Shown piece after piece: positions 45,901 through 57,500 of a stretch of DNA of 64,000 nt. Location of the stretch: assembly GCA_943737045.1 (NCBI GenBank), contig CALSFV010000214.1, positions 124,001-188,000 on the forward strand, in the 5' to 3' direction. Under the pieces are notes generated by a model. It saw only the letters and a list, made by a program, of their open reading frames with translations. It was not told the DNA's origin and did not search any database. A program made the position numbers and the translations under genes. Every line of letters starts with the position of its first letter. Positions within the stretch are counted from its first letter, which is position 1. The stretch comes from Parapristionchus giblindavisi (lineage: Eukaryota > Nematoda > Chromadorea > Rhabditida > Diplogasteridae).

Positions 45901-46188
45901 ATATAAAATGCCCGTAAGTTAGCAGATCATTGCCACCCTTCGGATCCACTCCCACTTTTACTAATTTTGATGTTTTGTTATTCAACAGAATTTATTTGCA
46001 CTCGAACATTTTTACTTGGTAAAGCACACTCGCGTGCAGGATAAATAAATAAATAAATAAATAAATTGCAGCTTATCAAATTCTTCACAATACTGGGAGG
46101 TTACGGTGGATTGATATGTGCTCTTGGCATCCTATTCGTATTTGAAGTGATCGCATTAATTGGAATTATCCTGAAAAATATGACCTGA
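39975..46188 (+). CDS. EGAS-like EGF + DEG/ENaC channel protein, copy B, 22 exons
   Basis: Signal peptide MPILLWLLSLISSTKATA starts exon 1 (39975-40167). Exons 40387-40512, 40725-40801, 40862-40891, 40932-40986, 41063-41176, 41445-41609, 41943-42074, 42311-42430, 42527-42633 and 42826-42918 encode eight EGF-like modules (e.g. CKNGGYCQDLPDFTYICRC). The ASC ectodomain follows (42965-43042, 43745-43821, 43926-44032 with GNCFTFN, 44206-44366, 44767-44874, 44921-45026 with CECMDPRY, 45088-45215 with CTCLPPCDESKY, 45533-45589, 45851-45913, 45989-46018), then membrane segment 2 (46072-46188, LGGYGGLICALGILFVFE). Phases agree throughout. The architecture equals nematode EGAS (EGF plus ASC) proteins of the degenerin/ENaC cation-channel superfamily. 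I see no first membrane segment before the ectodomain. Weak spots: donor of exon 4, acceptor of exon 13, and the 46-nt intron at 44875. Confidence 0.85.
41195..41390. mobile_element. GC-rich inverted-repeat element, unit B copy
   Basis: Counterpart of 28505-28695 in intron 6 (GAGTTGGGATGCGGGCG at the left, GAATAGCCAACTCTGCTACG at the right), with small deletions relative to A. Confidence 0.7.
42144..42258. mobile_element. hAT-like MITE, unit B copy
   Basis: Perfect 8-bp duplication TTCAAATT at 42136-42143 and 42259-42266. Ends GGTACAAGGTCGGATGAGAA and CTCATACGACCTATTGCC. Same intron (8) as the longer unit A copy. Confidence 0.85.
43051..43495. mobile_element. TNA foldback in EGAS intron 12, unit B only
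   Basis: CTAGGGAATGGTTTCTTTGAT on the left; the inverse ends CCATTCCCTAC on the right; TGA on both sides. Arms of about 140 bp. The unpaired centre carries a - strand B box (AGTTCGATTCCCC, about 43290) followed by TTTT, i.e. the 3' half of a tRNA-like unit. Unit A lacks it (GGTCACTAAGATATTTCCG at 31219). Confidence 0.85.
44385..44696. mobile_element. Family-4 MITE, unit B only
   Basis: TTACACTTGTTTATTTGGTAC at the left, GTACATTATATACGGACAAT at the right, in EGAS intron 15. Unit A at 32040-32070 has a continuous TATATCTTATTAGCTCGACT instead of this block. Confidence 0.75.
45264..45725. mobile_element. MITE cluster around EGAS exon 19
   Basis: Intron 18 holds a hAT-like remnant (GAGTCGGATGAGAACTGATG, from 45264) and a GC-rich hairpin (45439-45515: ACGGTGTGCGCCAAGGGGTGG against CCACCCCGTGGGGCACACCGT). 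The next intron has a 115-bp-family TTAA-type MITE (about 45610-45723). Exon 19 (45533-45589) sits between them. Confidence 0.65.
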
Positions 46189-46513
46189 AATTGATATTAT
46201 ATTAGTATTTCACGCTTGTTGTTATAAAAAGTTCTCAAGTTGGATAAAGTTCATTCACATGTTTATGTTGATTGGTTTACAACATACATTAGCACATCTC
46301 ACCTCCCAGAGATACATTATAAAAAAAGTGTTTAATTGTAAGGAATGCAATATCAGTGGAAATGAGTAACCCTTACAATGATTGTAACAACAAATAACAT
46401 GTTTAAATCACCACGTAGTAGTGTTGTTAACTCAAATATTATTTTTTCGGGTAGTTTAGGCTTACCGGCTTACCCTTTATCTGTGCTGTTCTCAGATAAA
46501 ATGTATCACTCAC

Positions 46514-46549
46514 AACATTGTCACCAGCGGGTTCTCCGTTGTCCGACAT
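46514..46549 (-). pseudogene. Exon 1 of a third small-acidic-protein copy
   Basis: Encodes MSDNGEPAGDNV followed by a GTGAGTG donor, 36 nt as in copies A and B. Exons 2 and 3 are not found downstream. Surrounding sequence 46480-46760 matches the same promoter region, so this is a remnant of a third duplication unit. Confidence 0.7.
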
Positions 46550-46766
46550 GATTATGATTGGTAATAGTGTTGAAAGAAGGAGAAACGTAGACCAACAACT
46601 CTTTTGTGTCGAGGTAATAGACAACAAGCATTTATAGACTTGAGATAAGGCTATCAATGGAAGAAATCTTTGCGAAATAATATACCCTAGCGAATGGAGC
46701 ATTTCGAAATTGCTGAAATTTATCAGCAATTTCGAAAGAACGAACTAATGTCTAATATAAATCGGT

Positions 46767-47186
46767 TTAGTATGACACAATCACATTCTTACTAATTGTT
46801 ACCTTCCTGATGCAATGTAATACACTGTTTGAAGTCTCGATTTTCATTCGATGTAAAATCTGGATAATTGTTAAGGAGAAACGTCGACGATTTACCATTC
46901 CAGCTTCACTAATTGTTTTGTTATTTATTAAAATGAAATTAATAATTGAAGGTTTAAGATTTTGGACACTCCATAACTCATATTTATTATGTGATTCATC
47001 AATGTTGATATTGATTGCACTCCAAATGGCTCGTGGTATCAATTGATCAACTCCGCAACAACTGTCAACCAATAATGTAGTGAAATATTTCGAAATCTGT
47101 CTTCGATCAACTTGATAGTGATAGTGATAGTTGATAGTGCTTGGTTTGTATGGAATCAACGTCTCACTATTGAAGATGAAAGTCAA
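46767..47186 (-). CDS. Doubtful open frame, 139 aa
   Basis: A long uninterrupted - strand frame with protein-like composition (..CCGVDQLIPRAIWSAINI.. and NKYELWSVQNLKP..). No start context, splice partners or recognisable domain were found, so it may be one exon of an unrecognised gene, a decayed gene, or chance. Function unknown. Confidence 0.3.
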   Translation of the reverse strand: MTFIFNSETLIPYKPSTINYHYHYQVDRRQISKYFTTLLVDSCCGVDQLIPRAIWSAININIDESHNKYELWSVQNLKPSIINFILINNKTISEAGMVNRRRFSLTIIQILHRMKIETSNSVLHCIRKVTISKNVIVSY

Positions 47187-47967
47187 AACACGAACTAGGA
47201 ATATCTTCGCTTATACAAAATAATTTTTAAAAAGTAGAAGAACAGGCTTCAAGAGATCCTAAGAATCGAAAAGGAAGTTGGTAATGCATATTTATACTAA
47301 TCTAAAGATAAACTGAGTAGCAAGTGCCGAATGTGGAACTCATATAATTGCATGAAATTCTATAAAAATATGCGACTAGATCAAGCGGGCAAATATTTTT
47401 CATCGAAACAACGAATATACAAAGTCCAGTTCAGCTTTGGAGTTAAGCTCAATTCGGTAGAATCATCAGTAATTATTAAATGATGCACATATATTTGCCC
47501 ACGAATCTGAGTGTATTGCATAGTACCGAAAGATTCTCCCATTGCAAGGTGAAGAATCGATGAAGAAGACAGTCATCTTTGGTACAATTACGCTGATCGG
47601 CAAGTGTTTTCAGTCTTTATGATAACATTTAAATCGATATCATGGTCGATTAGTCATTGAACTGATAACCAATTCCGATTACAACTGCCATTTTCGTTTC
47701 ATTGACACTCTGACCGAGTAGACCACACTATTCCCATGCCTTCCTCGTACCACAAGGTGTTCATCAAAGTTTTGAAATATAGCGAAATATACCTTAGGTG
47801 ATCACCTCAATTTCGAAATTTGGCCGGTACTTAAGCATGATCAATCAACTCAATCAGTGTTGTTCCCCCCATCATATTTCAACCGATTTCATCATCCTTT
47901 CCTTCACATGTTGACCTGTCTTCTTCTCAGTGTCGTCGTTGTCCATCAGCCCTGTCCCGTACATACC

Positions 47968-50900
47968 ATGGAAGATGATGTAAGTCTACAGTATGATCTA
48001 ACATATACATAGTGAAGAATAGGATACGAAACGTGTGTATTTACTTTTCTAGCACTACTAACTTTACTATATTTTTGAGGCTGACCGATGGAATCAGCAA
48101 GAAGGTTTCGGTGGATCCTACTCATACCCGCCTTATCAGTACGATCAACAAGGCTCTCAATTTCGATTAGACCAGGTTCATTCCAAACTTTTTTTAGCGC
48201 TTGATTATTTGAATTTCATGAATTCTTCTTTCATTCATAATTGAATAAAATAAAAATCTTGGTCCTCAAATACTATAATGGAAAACGGTAGTCAAATCGG
48301 TCACTATCCGGAAGGTGTGGTGAGTGTTATGGTGTATGGAGATTGATTGCTTCTGGGACAGTGCGACGATAGCGGATTTGAAATGATCTCTGCTTTTAAG
48401 GCCGGACAAGGCTCGATGGCTCCCCATGATTATCGAACCAACGATCAACAGCACCCACAAGATCCGCGAGCGTTCAATACTGATCTGAGCCAACCACACT
48501 ATCATAGAGACTACCAACCACAACAGTATGACCAACAACCCCAAATCATACCGTATCACCAGGATCATGATCTGGCCGAACAATATCGAGCACAACACCT
48601 TCAGGTAGGATATTTTCACATACTCGTCCGAAGGTCCGTTTTTCATTTTTCGATTATCTGGCATAAATTTGCCTATCCTTGCTAGGTTCGTTTGCTCATT
48701 TCCAAACCTAAATAAAAAAAAGGTTCTCTGCATAAATAACTACATGATCTCGTTTCTTTTAGACTAATACCAGTCCTCGTCCACTGATCGATCCATCCTA
48801 CACCGCAACGCTACCACCGATTACAACCTTGAGTCATTCACAGGTATTAAAAGGCACACCACAAGCTAACTTTACTCGCCACATTGGCAATACTCTCTCG
48901 TAGACAAAAAACAACGAGAGTGTCTCATCTCTAGTACTTTTCCTTTAAGATCAGTACAAAACTAGCTCAGGTCACAAATCCATGTTCAAATAAGCTCAAC
49001 TCAAAAATTCCGAAAAGAAAGGAGAGAAAACTGTCGCTTTTATGCGCAATCTCTCACTTTTTTAATATCATTTCGACATTTTTCAACAACGCATTAGATA
49101 TTTTATGGATCGATAATATTGAATGATTTCAGTCATTGGATTCTTATCTCACCCCTAGCACCTCGACGATGCAATACCATGCTATGCAATCGCAGGTAAA
49201 TACGCTATCGATATGATATCGTTATCAGCTATGCGGTTGATTCTTCAACCTCAAATTACTCATGTTTGTTGCATACCTTTTTATGACAATAAGTGTAAAA
49301 AATAATAAATATAGTATGGATTTTTGTTGTACCAGCAGGAGTTGATGCGATTATAATTGTTTCATGGGGAAATGAACCACTGTGTTAAATCTATATGAGA
49401 CAGATATATAGTTTAAATTTTCCTTTAATAGAGCTCTCCTCAACTGACGCGCATGGAGCGAGCACATTCGTCGCGAACCTCGGAGAGTACCTTCGATCAA
49501 TATTCTTACTCAACTCAGGTAGAACATTTTGGTAAAATTTCGTATTCAATCGACGTATTTTCCATACCAGACAGGCGATACTCAAATGTTAGAGTTTTTA
49601 AGCTCTAACAGTTAGAACTACAGCTAGTACGTGTTCTACTGACTTTGAAATCTGAGACGACCGCTGAACATGGAAACGCTCTTAATTATTGTCCGTATAA
49701 AATGTACTTGCATAAGAAATTGTAAACTGAATGTAAATACCGAGACAACGGACATTTACATGCAGTTGCGCCCTCTCGCCTAACTCTCGATTACCCCTCC
49801 TCTTCCTTTCACCTAACCCGTCTTACCTTCGTCGCGCTTATTTGATATTTAAAAGAGATCGACATGTTTTTTTCTGAACTATGCAAAAGAGGAAATAGTC
49901 ATTGCGGACGCTCCGTACAAATAAAACAAGTGATTCGTATACGCTCAATACAATAGTATCTTCCTGGTCACGCTTTCTAAGAAAAAATGGTTTGAATCAG
50001 AATACTCTGGTCTATCATGATTGGATAATTGAATTGTGATCAATACATGTTGAAGACGAAATCATATTTAATTTACACAATCTTAGAGTTCGGTGGAGAT
50101 GCGCGGCTGTACAGCATCACCTTCGTCAAGTCAGGCGTGTTCTCCAAATTATGTCCAGGTACTGGTCAGTTAAATATTGGTTAAGGTGCCAAATATTTAT
50201 GCAAATCTCTTGCATCTTGCATATAGGAGTGTCAAGTGATATGCAAGAAGGTATAGTGAATAATCATTAATCATGATCCGAATGATCAATAAGCTCAATT
50301 AGCATAAAATAATTAGTACACGGTATCTATAATATAATTACTTTTGCGACCTTTCTGTCTTTACAGCATGTTAACGAAAATATTCCCGAGAAAATGTAGT
50401 ATTCCAAAGGATATCTACGATTGATTTTTCAACAATATGTAATGTTTTTACGACAGAGTTCGGCGGAATGAAGAGAGCATAGTGACATTTTACCTTTTTT
50501 TTCAGATCGCACATGGTCAACCGCAAAGCAGTTCAAACCAACTTGAAGCCACTGTGAGAATGTTTAAAATTAATGAAATACCAAATGTTTTTTTAAAAAA
50601 AGCACAATGAAAAGAAAGAAAATAACTAAAACGGCCGAATCGCTCACAAACCCGTTTGATCGGCTTCAACCCTTCAGATTCATTCCGTTCATGATAAAAA
50701 ATTTTTAATGTACGATAGATCAAATGTACATGCCCAACAAGATAACTAACAATGACATATCATTCTTTACATACAGTAAGTAATAACGTTCATCTCTCAT
50801 GCAGGTACTGGAGCTCCGATCAAGAGAATTGAAACGAAAAAAACGTGATCAAAAGCCAGTCCAGGATAAGAATGATCCCAAATACAGAGTAAGTGAATGT

Positions 50901-51895
50901 TGTCGACTTTTCACGATAAATAACCATTTCACTGTTGTGATTAGAAGAATCAGCACATTATGTGTACACTGAAGATTAAAATAATAATTCGTTAGGCATG
51001 ATGCACCCCAAGCGAATTATTGCCAGTCATATAAGGGAAACATTTCTTATATGACTTGGATTCTTCTGGGGTAACTTAGCTAGGGAATTTTTTGAGCGTA
51101 TCTTAAAGGTGAAGGTGTTCCCGTAATCGTTCGGAATTATTAAATAAGGGAAACTGTAAATTGTATCTCTTTGTACCCACAGGCATGTTTGGGCGTGATT
51201 ATCTCAATATTGTCCGTATAAAATGTTTTTGTGTAATTCCCTTGGTACTAGCTGCTAAACAAACAGAGGAATATTCTGTCTATCCCCTCCCACTTTCCTC
51301 TTCCTTCCTTCCTCGTTCTTTCAGATCTACGTACTATCTCACTTGTGCTCCACACATTGTGGTTGTGGTTGGCTATTCTCGTACCAAATAAACTAGTGTA
51401 GTTATACCGTTAACAATCTTATCTTAGGACAAGAGAAAAAGGAACAAAGAAGCAGTAGACAGAACGCGAGCAAAGCAAATTGTTGAGAAAAAAGTGAATG
51501 AGAAATCATTCGACTACATGAAGCACCGAGTAAAGGTAACTTTGTATTTTTTAATGTTTAAAAAATAGGTTTTTTTTTTCGTCTAAAATAACTTTCCTGG
51601 ATATAGATATTAGCTATGTATCGATATCTTTTTCGCTATGTGGAGAATCCGAAATAGAAAATTGCACACGCAAATGCTTGATTCTCTTCAGGACCAACAG
51701 CAGCTTTTGCTAGAACTCAGTCAATTGATACCTGGCGTACAAAATTACGTCGAGAATAGCGATAGACAAGCTCTACTTCGTCCTGTGACTCCGGAATTGG
51801 ACGAATATCTGGCAAATTGTCTTCGCCAAGAGGAAGAGGAAGAGCCTCGATCGAAACGGGCCAGAAAGAGCGATAGAAAGAAGCCATCAAAGTGA
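47968..51895 (+). CDS. bZIP transcription factor (C/EBP-like), 11 exons
   Basis: In-phase exons: 47968-47979 (MEDD), 48080-48175, 48401-48604, 48763-48843, 49133-49195, 49432-49518, 50087-50158, 50506-50553, 50805-50888, 51428-51535 and 51692-51895, about 350 residues. The N-terminal two thirds is Gln/Tyr/Ser/Pro-rich (YQPQQYDQQPQIIPYHQ), as in activation domains. The basic region DKRKRNKEAVDRTRAKQ fits the bZIP signature N-x2-A-x4-R. The zipper then has F-M-V-Q-L-L-I at 3-4 spacing across the 51535/51692 junction. The tail is acidic then basic (EEEEEPRSKRARKSDRKK). An in-frame ATG at 47908 and an alternative first exon at 48278-48319 (MENGSQIGHYPEGV) are possible. Sequence-specific nuclear DNA-binding protein; the C/EBP subgroup is tentative. 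Confidence 0.8.
48850..51400. mobile_element. MITEs in bZIP introns
   Basis: Four separate insertions: a 115-bp-family TTAA-type hairpin at about 48850-48950, a family-4 element at about 49686-49885 (ATTGTCCGTATAAAATGTAC), a family-1 copy lacking its tRNA-like part at about 50180-50395, and a family-4 element in inverse orientation at about 51207-51395 (ATTGTCCGTATAAAATG to TCGTACCAAATAAACTAGTG). None touches an exon. Confidence 0.6.
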
Positions 51896-51899
51896 TGCA

Positions 51900-54160
51900 T
51901 TGTTCTGAATTACGAAGCTATAGGCTTGTAGTTGTGATAAATCATTACAATCCATTTTTGTTGCACTATGGAGAACATAACTCGTTTAAATCACAAAAAG
52001 ATATTCTCAAATAGTTTTGAGAAGAGATTAATATAATGATTATTCTAAACGATGTTATTCTCATTTAGAATAACCATTAATATAATACAATAATTTACTC
52101 AGCTACCTTTGTCTACCTTCCATATCAAGCTTCTGGACCCTCAGAGTATGGTATTTGCTACAAATATCCTGCAAAAACTGACACCGAACAAGACGGCGCG
52201 ATGTTCCACACATCCGTCTGTTCCAATATAAGCATTCTTTTATTAATTTATTTATTCTCCATCTATCAAATTTCGTTCATCTGTATAATGTATCGCATAA
52301 GGAAATAAATATTTATTATTATTTTTATTATTATTATTATTATTATTAATAGCACGATCCTGTGATGGGCTACGTGATAGACACAGAAAATGATTACGGA
52401 TTTAAATGTAGATACTCTGCCGCTAAAATATATTCACTATAATATAATAATTATAATTATTAACGTGACAGACACAGACACAGAAAAAGATTATGGATTT
52501 AACTGTAGATACTCAAAATATTTTCACTATAATATTTATAATTATTAAATAATTACAACACATTCCGATCAAAGCGCTAACACACCATCGTTGTGTTCTC
52601 TTGAATGCATCATTATTACTTTGTAAACATAAAACATTTTTTACAGATATTATCTACTCGGAACGTTTATATGACCTTTGCATAAGAATAGGGTAAATCC
52701 GGGACTGTCTTTGCACAGGCCAAAAATTTCGATACCCTCAAAACTTGTATATAATGGTTGTCGATCACGCTGATGAAGATGGTCATTTTGGCCCCTGTGA
52801 TCCCGCAACGACTGGGCGAGATTTCGATAAAATCACGTTTTCAAGGTTGAGCTAAAGGGATGAAAATTGAGCGCCTGGGGCAGAATTCGATGGCAATGAC
52901 GGCTGTCCAGTTTATTTTGAAAATTTTTCAAAAGTTCAGAAAATGCAACTTTTGATGGAGACGTTTGCGCCCCTGGCGAGTACCACCGTTCGAACCGGCG
53001 TGACGAGAGGTTTCGAACGATGTATTTTAGTACTTATTTCTGTTGGTAGGTAAATATTGCCTCGATATAGTTATCTGCATCATCACGACGAGCTGTTTAC
53101 GCATTTATGCTTATAAGCGAAAATGCAATGTCACGCGAGAGATTGGAGTCAAAGCATTGCACTGCAGTGTAACGGAATTTGTATTATTCGGACATTTTAA
53201 ATTCGATATGTCCAATAAAACTCTTTGACATTCCTAGGTTTCTCGAACACGCCCCTCAGGAATTGTCTGTCCCTACCTCCTTTAAGGATTCGCATTTATT
53301 CAAAAATTATTATTCTCATTTTAGGAAGGTAGGACAGTGATTTATGTTGCCATTAGTGAATATCAAAGGGTGCTTTATTTATTGGTCTTAGTAAGACTAT
53401 TTCATATGGTTCGCTTAGATGTACCAACATGCTAAAAGGAAGCTTTCTGGTTTCTATAGAAATGTACAGGGCTTTTGGAAGAATTCACCAATTTCGGCAG
53501 TCTTCTGGAAGAAACCTGATTGTTTCCTTTCGCAAAATGAATATGCTTCTGCTTCTAGCTATGTTATCGACGACTTGCCAGGTTTTCTTAAAAAATATAT
53601 GAGACCGTTTGTGTGAACTTCCATTTCGCTCCCTGCAACCCTGCCGGCACAATCAAAAAATCGAATTTTCGGAATCGGGGTTCTCAAGGGTGCTGTTAAC
53701 TAGAGCTATTCGGGATGCGGGATGCGGGCCAGAGAGGCAGGTGAGGCGACCAATATGGGAAATGAAGGAAGTGGATGGGATTGTGTCTCTCTGCTCTCTC
53801 GCACCACCACACTCTCTCGCATCTGACTTTGAGAGATATCCCAATTTTGAAAATTTACGAATTTCTTTCGTGAAAAATGAATTATACAGACGTGATCGTC
53901 ATCACATTTTACCCTTAAGGGCCTAATGTACAAATGTTATCTCGATCCGATGACGAGAAACGACTAAAAACGCGATTTCAAAACGACGTCGTCTGGCCTC
54001 AACGATGGCTCTGTGTGGAAAATGAACATTTCCATGGTCATCAGCATCCCTGATAATCCCTACCTTCAAATTTTGATTTTTTGACTGTACGAGATTTCAC
54101 ATATTTAAGTCGAGTCTTACGCAAACGGTCTTATATTTATAAAGATATATCGGTTTAATA
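51900..54160. other. Spacer between bZIP and mucin-like genes
   Basis: 3' flank of bZIP, then AT-rich sequence with an ATT microsatellite (52312-52350) and a directly repeated GACACAGAAAAxGATTA segment (52380 and 52475). 52900-53010 contains ACCGTTCGAACCGG, a tRNA B-box-like word. A + frame at 53419-53616 (SGFYRNVQGFWKNSPISAVF) could be an upstream exon of the mucin-like gene, but I could not splice it. No signal-peptide exon was found. Confidence 0.35.
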
Positions 54161-54167
54161 AATAATA

Positions 54168-54397
54168 GCTCGTTAAAAAATAGGGGAAAACCGAAATCTG
54201 CGACTTTCCACCCATTAAAAAAATAACCGGTAGGTCGAAAATGGAAACACGAAATTTGAATTCACGCGCGTGCAAAGATGTGCGGGAATTCGAATTCCTG
54301 CTCTTTTCAAATTTCATGTTTTCATTTTTGACTTTCCGGGTATTTTTTAACGGGTGGGAAGTCGCCGATTTCGGTTTTCCACTATTTTTTAACGAGC
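54168..54397. mobile_element. 230-bp foldback element
   Basis: GCTCGTTAAAAAATAGGGG on the left is mirrored at the right; arms of about 100 bp (CCGAAATCTGCGACTTTCC; AAAATGGAAACACGAAATTT) end at GAATTC words in the centre. Lies just upstream of the first supported exon of the mucin-like gene. Confidence 0.8.
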
Positions 54398-54576
54398 CAC
54401 AACTGGACAATAGATTTATAATAGCGAAACATATTCTAGGCTTATCTTCGCATCAAATACAGTCATCTTAATGATGAATTAATTAATGATGAAATTAAAC
54501 TATTCTTAATATGCGTCCACAAGTGCCAGGTATTTTACAGATAGAAAGAAAGGATAAATTACTATAATTTTTTCAG

Positions 54577-57500
54577 GAGAACAAGGACTGCGATAAAGTG
54601 TCTTATAGGCCTCACGATGGATTCTGCAAAATGGAAACGACCCATCATATTGACGAATATAGTGGTAGTAAGGATGGAACATGCGCTCTTTCCAACATTA
54701 ATAGAGGATATACCAACAATACTTCTACAGTATTCCCGTCTAATTCTTCTACTTCTCCGTCAATTTTCAATTCTCCAAGCAGTATTGACAATGGATCAAC
54801 AGTAGTATCTCCACCTACCTTACCCATTACAGTAGAATCTCCATCTACCGAACCTACAAGCGTAGTATCTCCATCTACCGTACCAACTTCAGTAGTATCT
54901 CCATCTACTGTACACTCTACAGTAACATCTCCATCAACCATACAGGCTACAATAGTATCTCCACCTACCGTACCCATTACATTAGTATCTCCATCTAGTG
55001 TACCCTCAACAGTAACATCTCCATCAACCATACAGGCTACAATAGTATCTCCACCTACCGTACCCATTACAATAGTATCTCCATCTACCAAACCTACAAC
55101 CGCAGTATCTCCATCTACCGTACCAACTACAGTAGTATCTCCATCTACTGTACACTCTACAGTAACATCTCCATCAACCCTACAGGCTACAATAGTATCT
55201 CCACCTACCGTACCCATTACATTAGTATCTCCATCTAGTGTACCCTCAACAGTAACATCTCCATCAACCATACAGGCTACAATAGTATCTCCACCTACCG
55301 TACCCATTACAGTAGCATCTCCATCTACGGAATCTACAAGCGTAGTATCTCCATCTACCGTACCCATTACATTAGTCTCTCCATCTACTGTACACTCTAC
55401 AGTAACATCTCCATCAACCCTACAGGCTACAATAGTATCTCCACCTACCGTACCCATTAGAGTAGTATCTCCATCTAGTGTACCATCAACAGTAACATCT
55501 CCATCAACCATACAGGCTACAATAGTATCTCCACCTACCGTACCCATTACAATAGTATCTCCATCTACCGAACCTACAAGCGTAGTATCTCCATCTACCG
55601 TACCAACTACAGTAGTATCTCCATCTAGTGTTTCCTCTAAAGTAACATCTCCATCAACCCTACAGGCTACAATAGTATCTCCACCTACCGTACCCATTAC
55701 AGTAGTATCTCCATCTACCGAACCTACAACCGTAGTATCTCCGACTACCGTACCAACTACAATAGTATCTCCATCTACTGTACACTCTACAGTAACATCT
55801 CCATCAACCCTACAGGCTACAATAGTATATCCACCTACACTGAGCTGAAAGATGCTTAGCAAATGCGTTGCTTACGCATTAGCTTAGCAACACGATCGCT
55901 TATAGTTAAGCATAGAAGAGAGATGCTTATATTTAAGCATAGCGTATGCTTAAATTGAAAGAGGCGGGCGTTCGCCTCCCGGAATAGACTTTGAGTTATA
56001 GTAGTCACAGTAACATGGTTAGGTGGCGCAGTGATAAGCGCCTTCCTTAGCTACCCGTAGGTTGGTGGTTCGGTCCCCCCATTCTATTGCGATCTTTTGC
56101 CGAGTTGTTTCTTTCATGTAAGCAACCCGGTAAGCACATGCTTATATGTAAGCATATCGCCATCTTATCCGACTGGGGTAGCAATTCGTATGCTTACTAT
56201 TAAGTATCTTTCAGCTCAGTGTACCGTACCCATTACATTAGTATCTCCATCTACCGTACCAACTACAGTAGTATCTCCATCTACCGTACCAACTACAGTA
56301 GTATCTCCATCAATCCTACAGGCTATAATAGTAACTTCATCTACCGTGCACACTACAGTAGTATCTCCATCTGCCGTACCTACAACAGTAGTATCTCCAT
56401 CTACCGTACCCACTACATCAGTATCTCCAGCTACAGCACCTACTCCAGTACTACCTCCATCTACTATACCCACTACAGTAATATCGCCATCTACTCTACC
56501 CTATGCAGTAGTATCTTCATCTTCCGTACCAACCACAGTAGTATCTCCATCTACCGTACCCAATTCAGTAGCATCTCCATCGACTCTACCAATTACAGTA
56601 ACATCTCCATCTACCGTACCTACAACAGTAGTATCTTCATCTACCGTACCCACTACAGTAGATTCCTCATCTACCGTACCCAATACAGTAGTATATTCAT
56701 CTACCGGACCCACTACAGTAGTATCTCCATCAACTACCTCAACTAGTTCATTAACTACTACGACGACCAAATGTATACTAAACTTGATTTAATTTAAAAT
56801 AGATTTTTTTCAAATTAAAATGAGAATTTTCTGAGCTAGAATCATAGATACTGAATTATGTTGTTCTAAGATTTTTTTTTAATTCATTGCTCAAAGGTGG
56901 AGTTTCCATTAGGAAACTGTGAAGACAGAAAGGTAGCAAGAGTTATTCTACCGCACGTCGGATAAGAACCGACTGGATTTTTTTATTTGCATCCTTTGTC
57001 TATTCATTAGCGCTTGTCTCTCATATGCGAATAGTTTTCATCTAGTGTGTTCTCCTTCGTCGGTTCTCCTATTACCGATGCTACCTACCGTACTCCAATC
57101 ATTTTATGCTGATTCATGTTATTGATCGCTAGAAATCCCAACGAAGCATCAGGCTCGTGCAGGGAAAGGCTCAGTTCATGAAAATTCAGCAATAGGTTTC
57201 GAATTGCGTCATAGGAGTAACGACTCCGAACGTTGTTAACTGCACTGCGGGATAGGTGAGATGGCTGCGCTAACTTCTCGCATATCACTTTGTATTCACA
57301 CTAAATAGATGTGTGGGATCTGCATGGACATTCGCGGGCCCCATCGTTAACGGGATCATGTCAAATAAGGAGTTACCATATGTATTTTTTACTATACATC
57401 TCTTATTTAGGCACAAAACGTAGCAGTGATGATGGATATACGAGAAAATTTCCATTCGACAGTGATAACATTACATACTATACGGCTGTTGTCGGAAAGA

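Larger units (their letters stand above)
32967..46760. repeat. Segmental duplication, unit B (plus partial third unit)
   Basis: Starts with the same TTTGTAGGTATGTGTATATT as unit A and holds the complete EGAS-like gene. It is longer than A because of insertions at 33056, 34028, 37881, 38724, 39063, 43051 and 44385. About 46480-46760 repeats the promoter and exon 1 of the small acidic gene, so a third unit once began here. Confidence 0.8.

Noticed and set aside
46041..46066. AAAT tetranucleotide run as an element
   Set aside because: Simple microsatellite in the last EGAS intron with no further structure.
48266..48733. 155-aa - strand frame with hydrophobic segments
   Set aside because: Antisense to the Gln-rich bZIP exon 48401-48604, which has good splice borders and phase.
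54645..55862. 405-aa open frame on the - strand (VDGDTTVVGT repeats)
   Set aside because: It is the reverse-strand reading of the 30-bp mucin repeat; the + strand has splice sites and flanking exons in phase.
54791..56740. CRISPR-like array
   Set aside because: Units are contiguous 30-bp coding repeats without unique spacers, in a eukaryotic gene.
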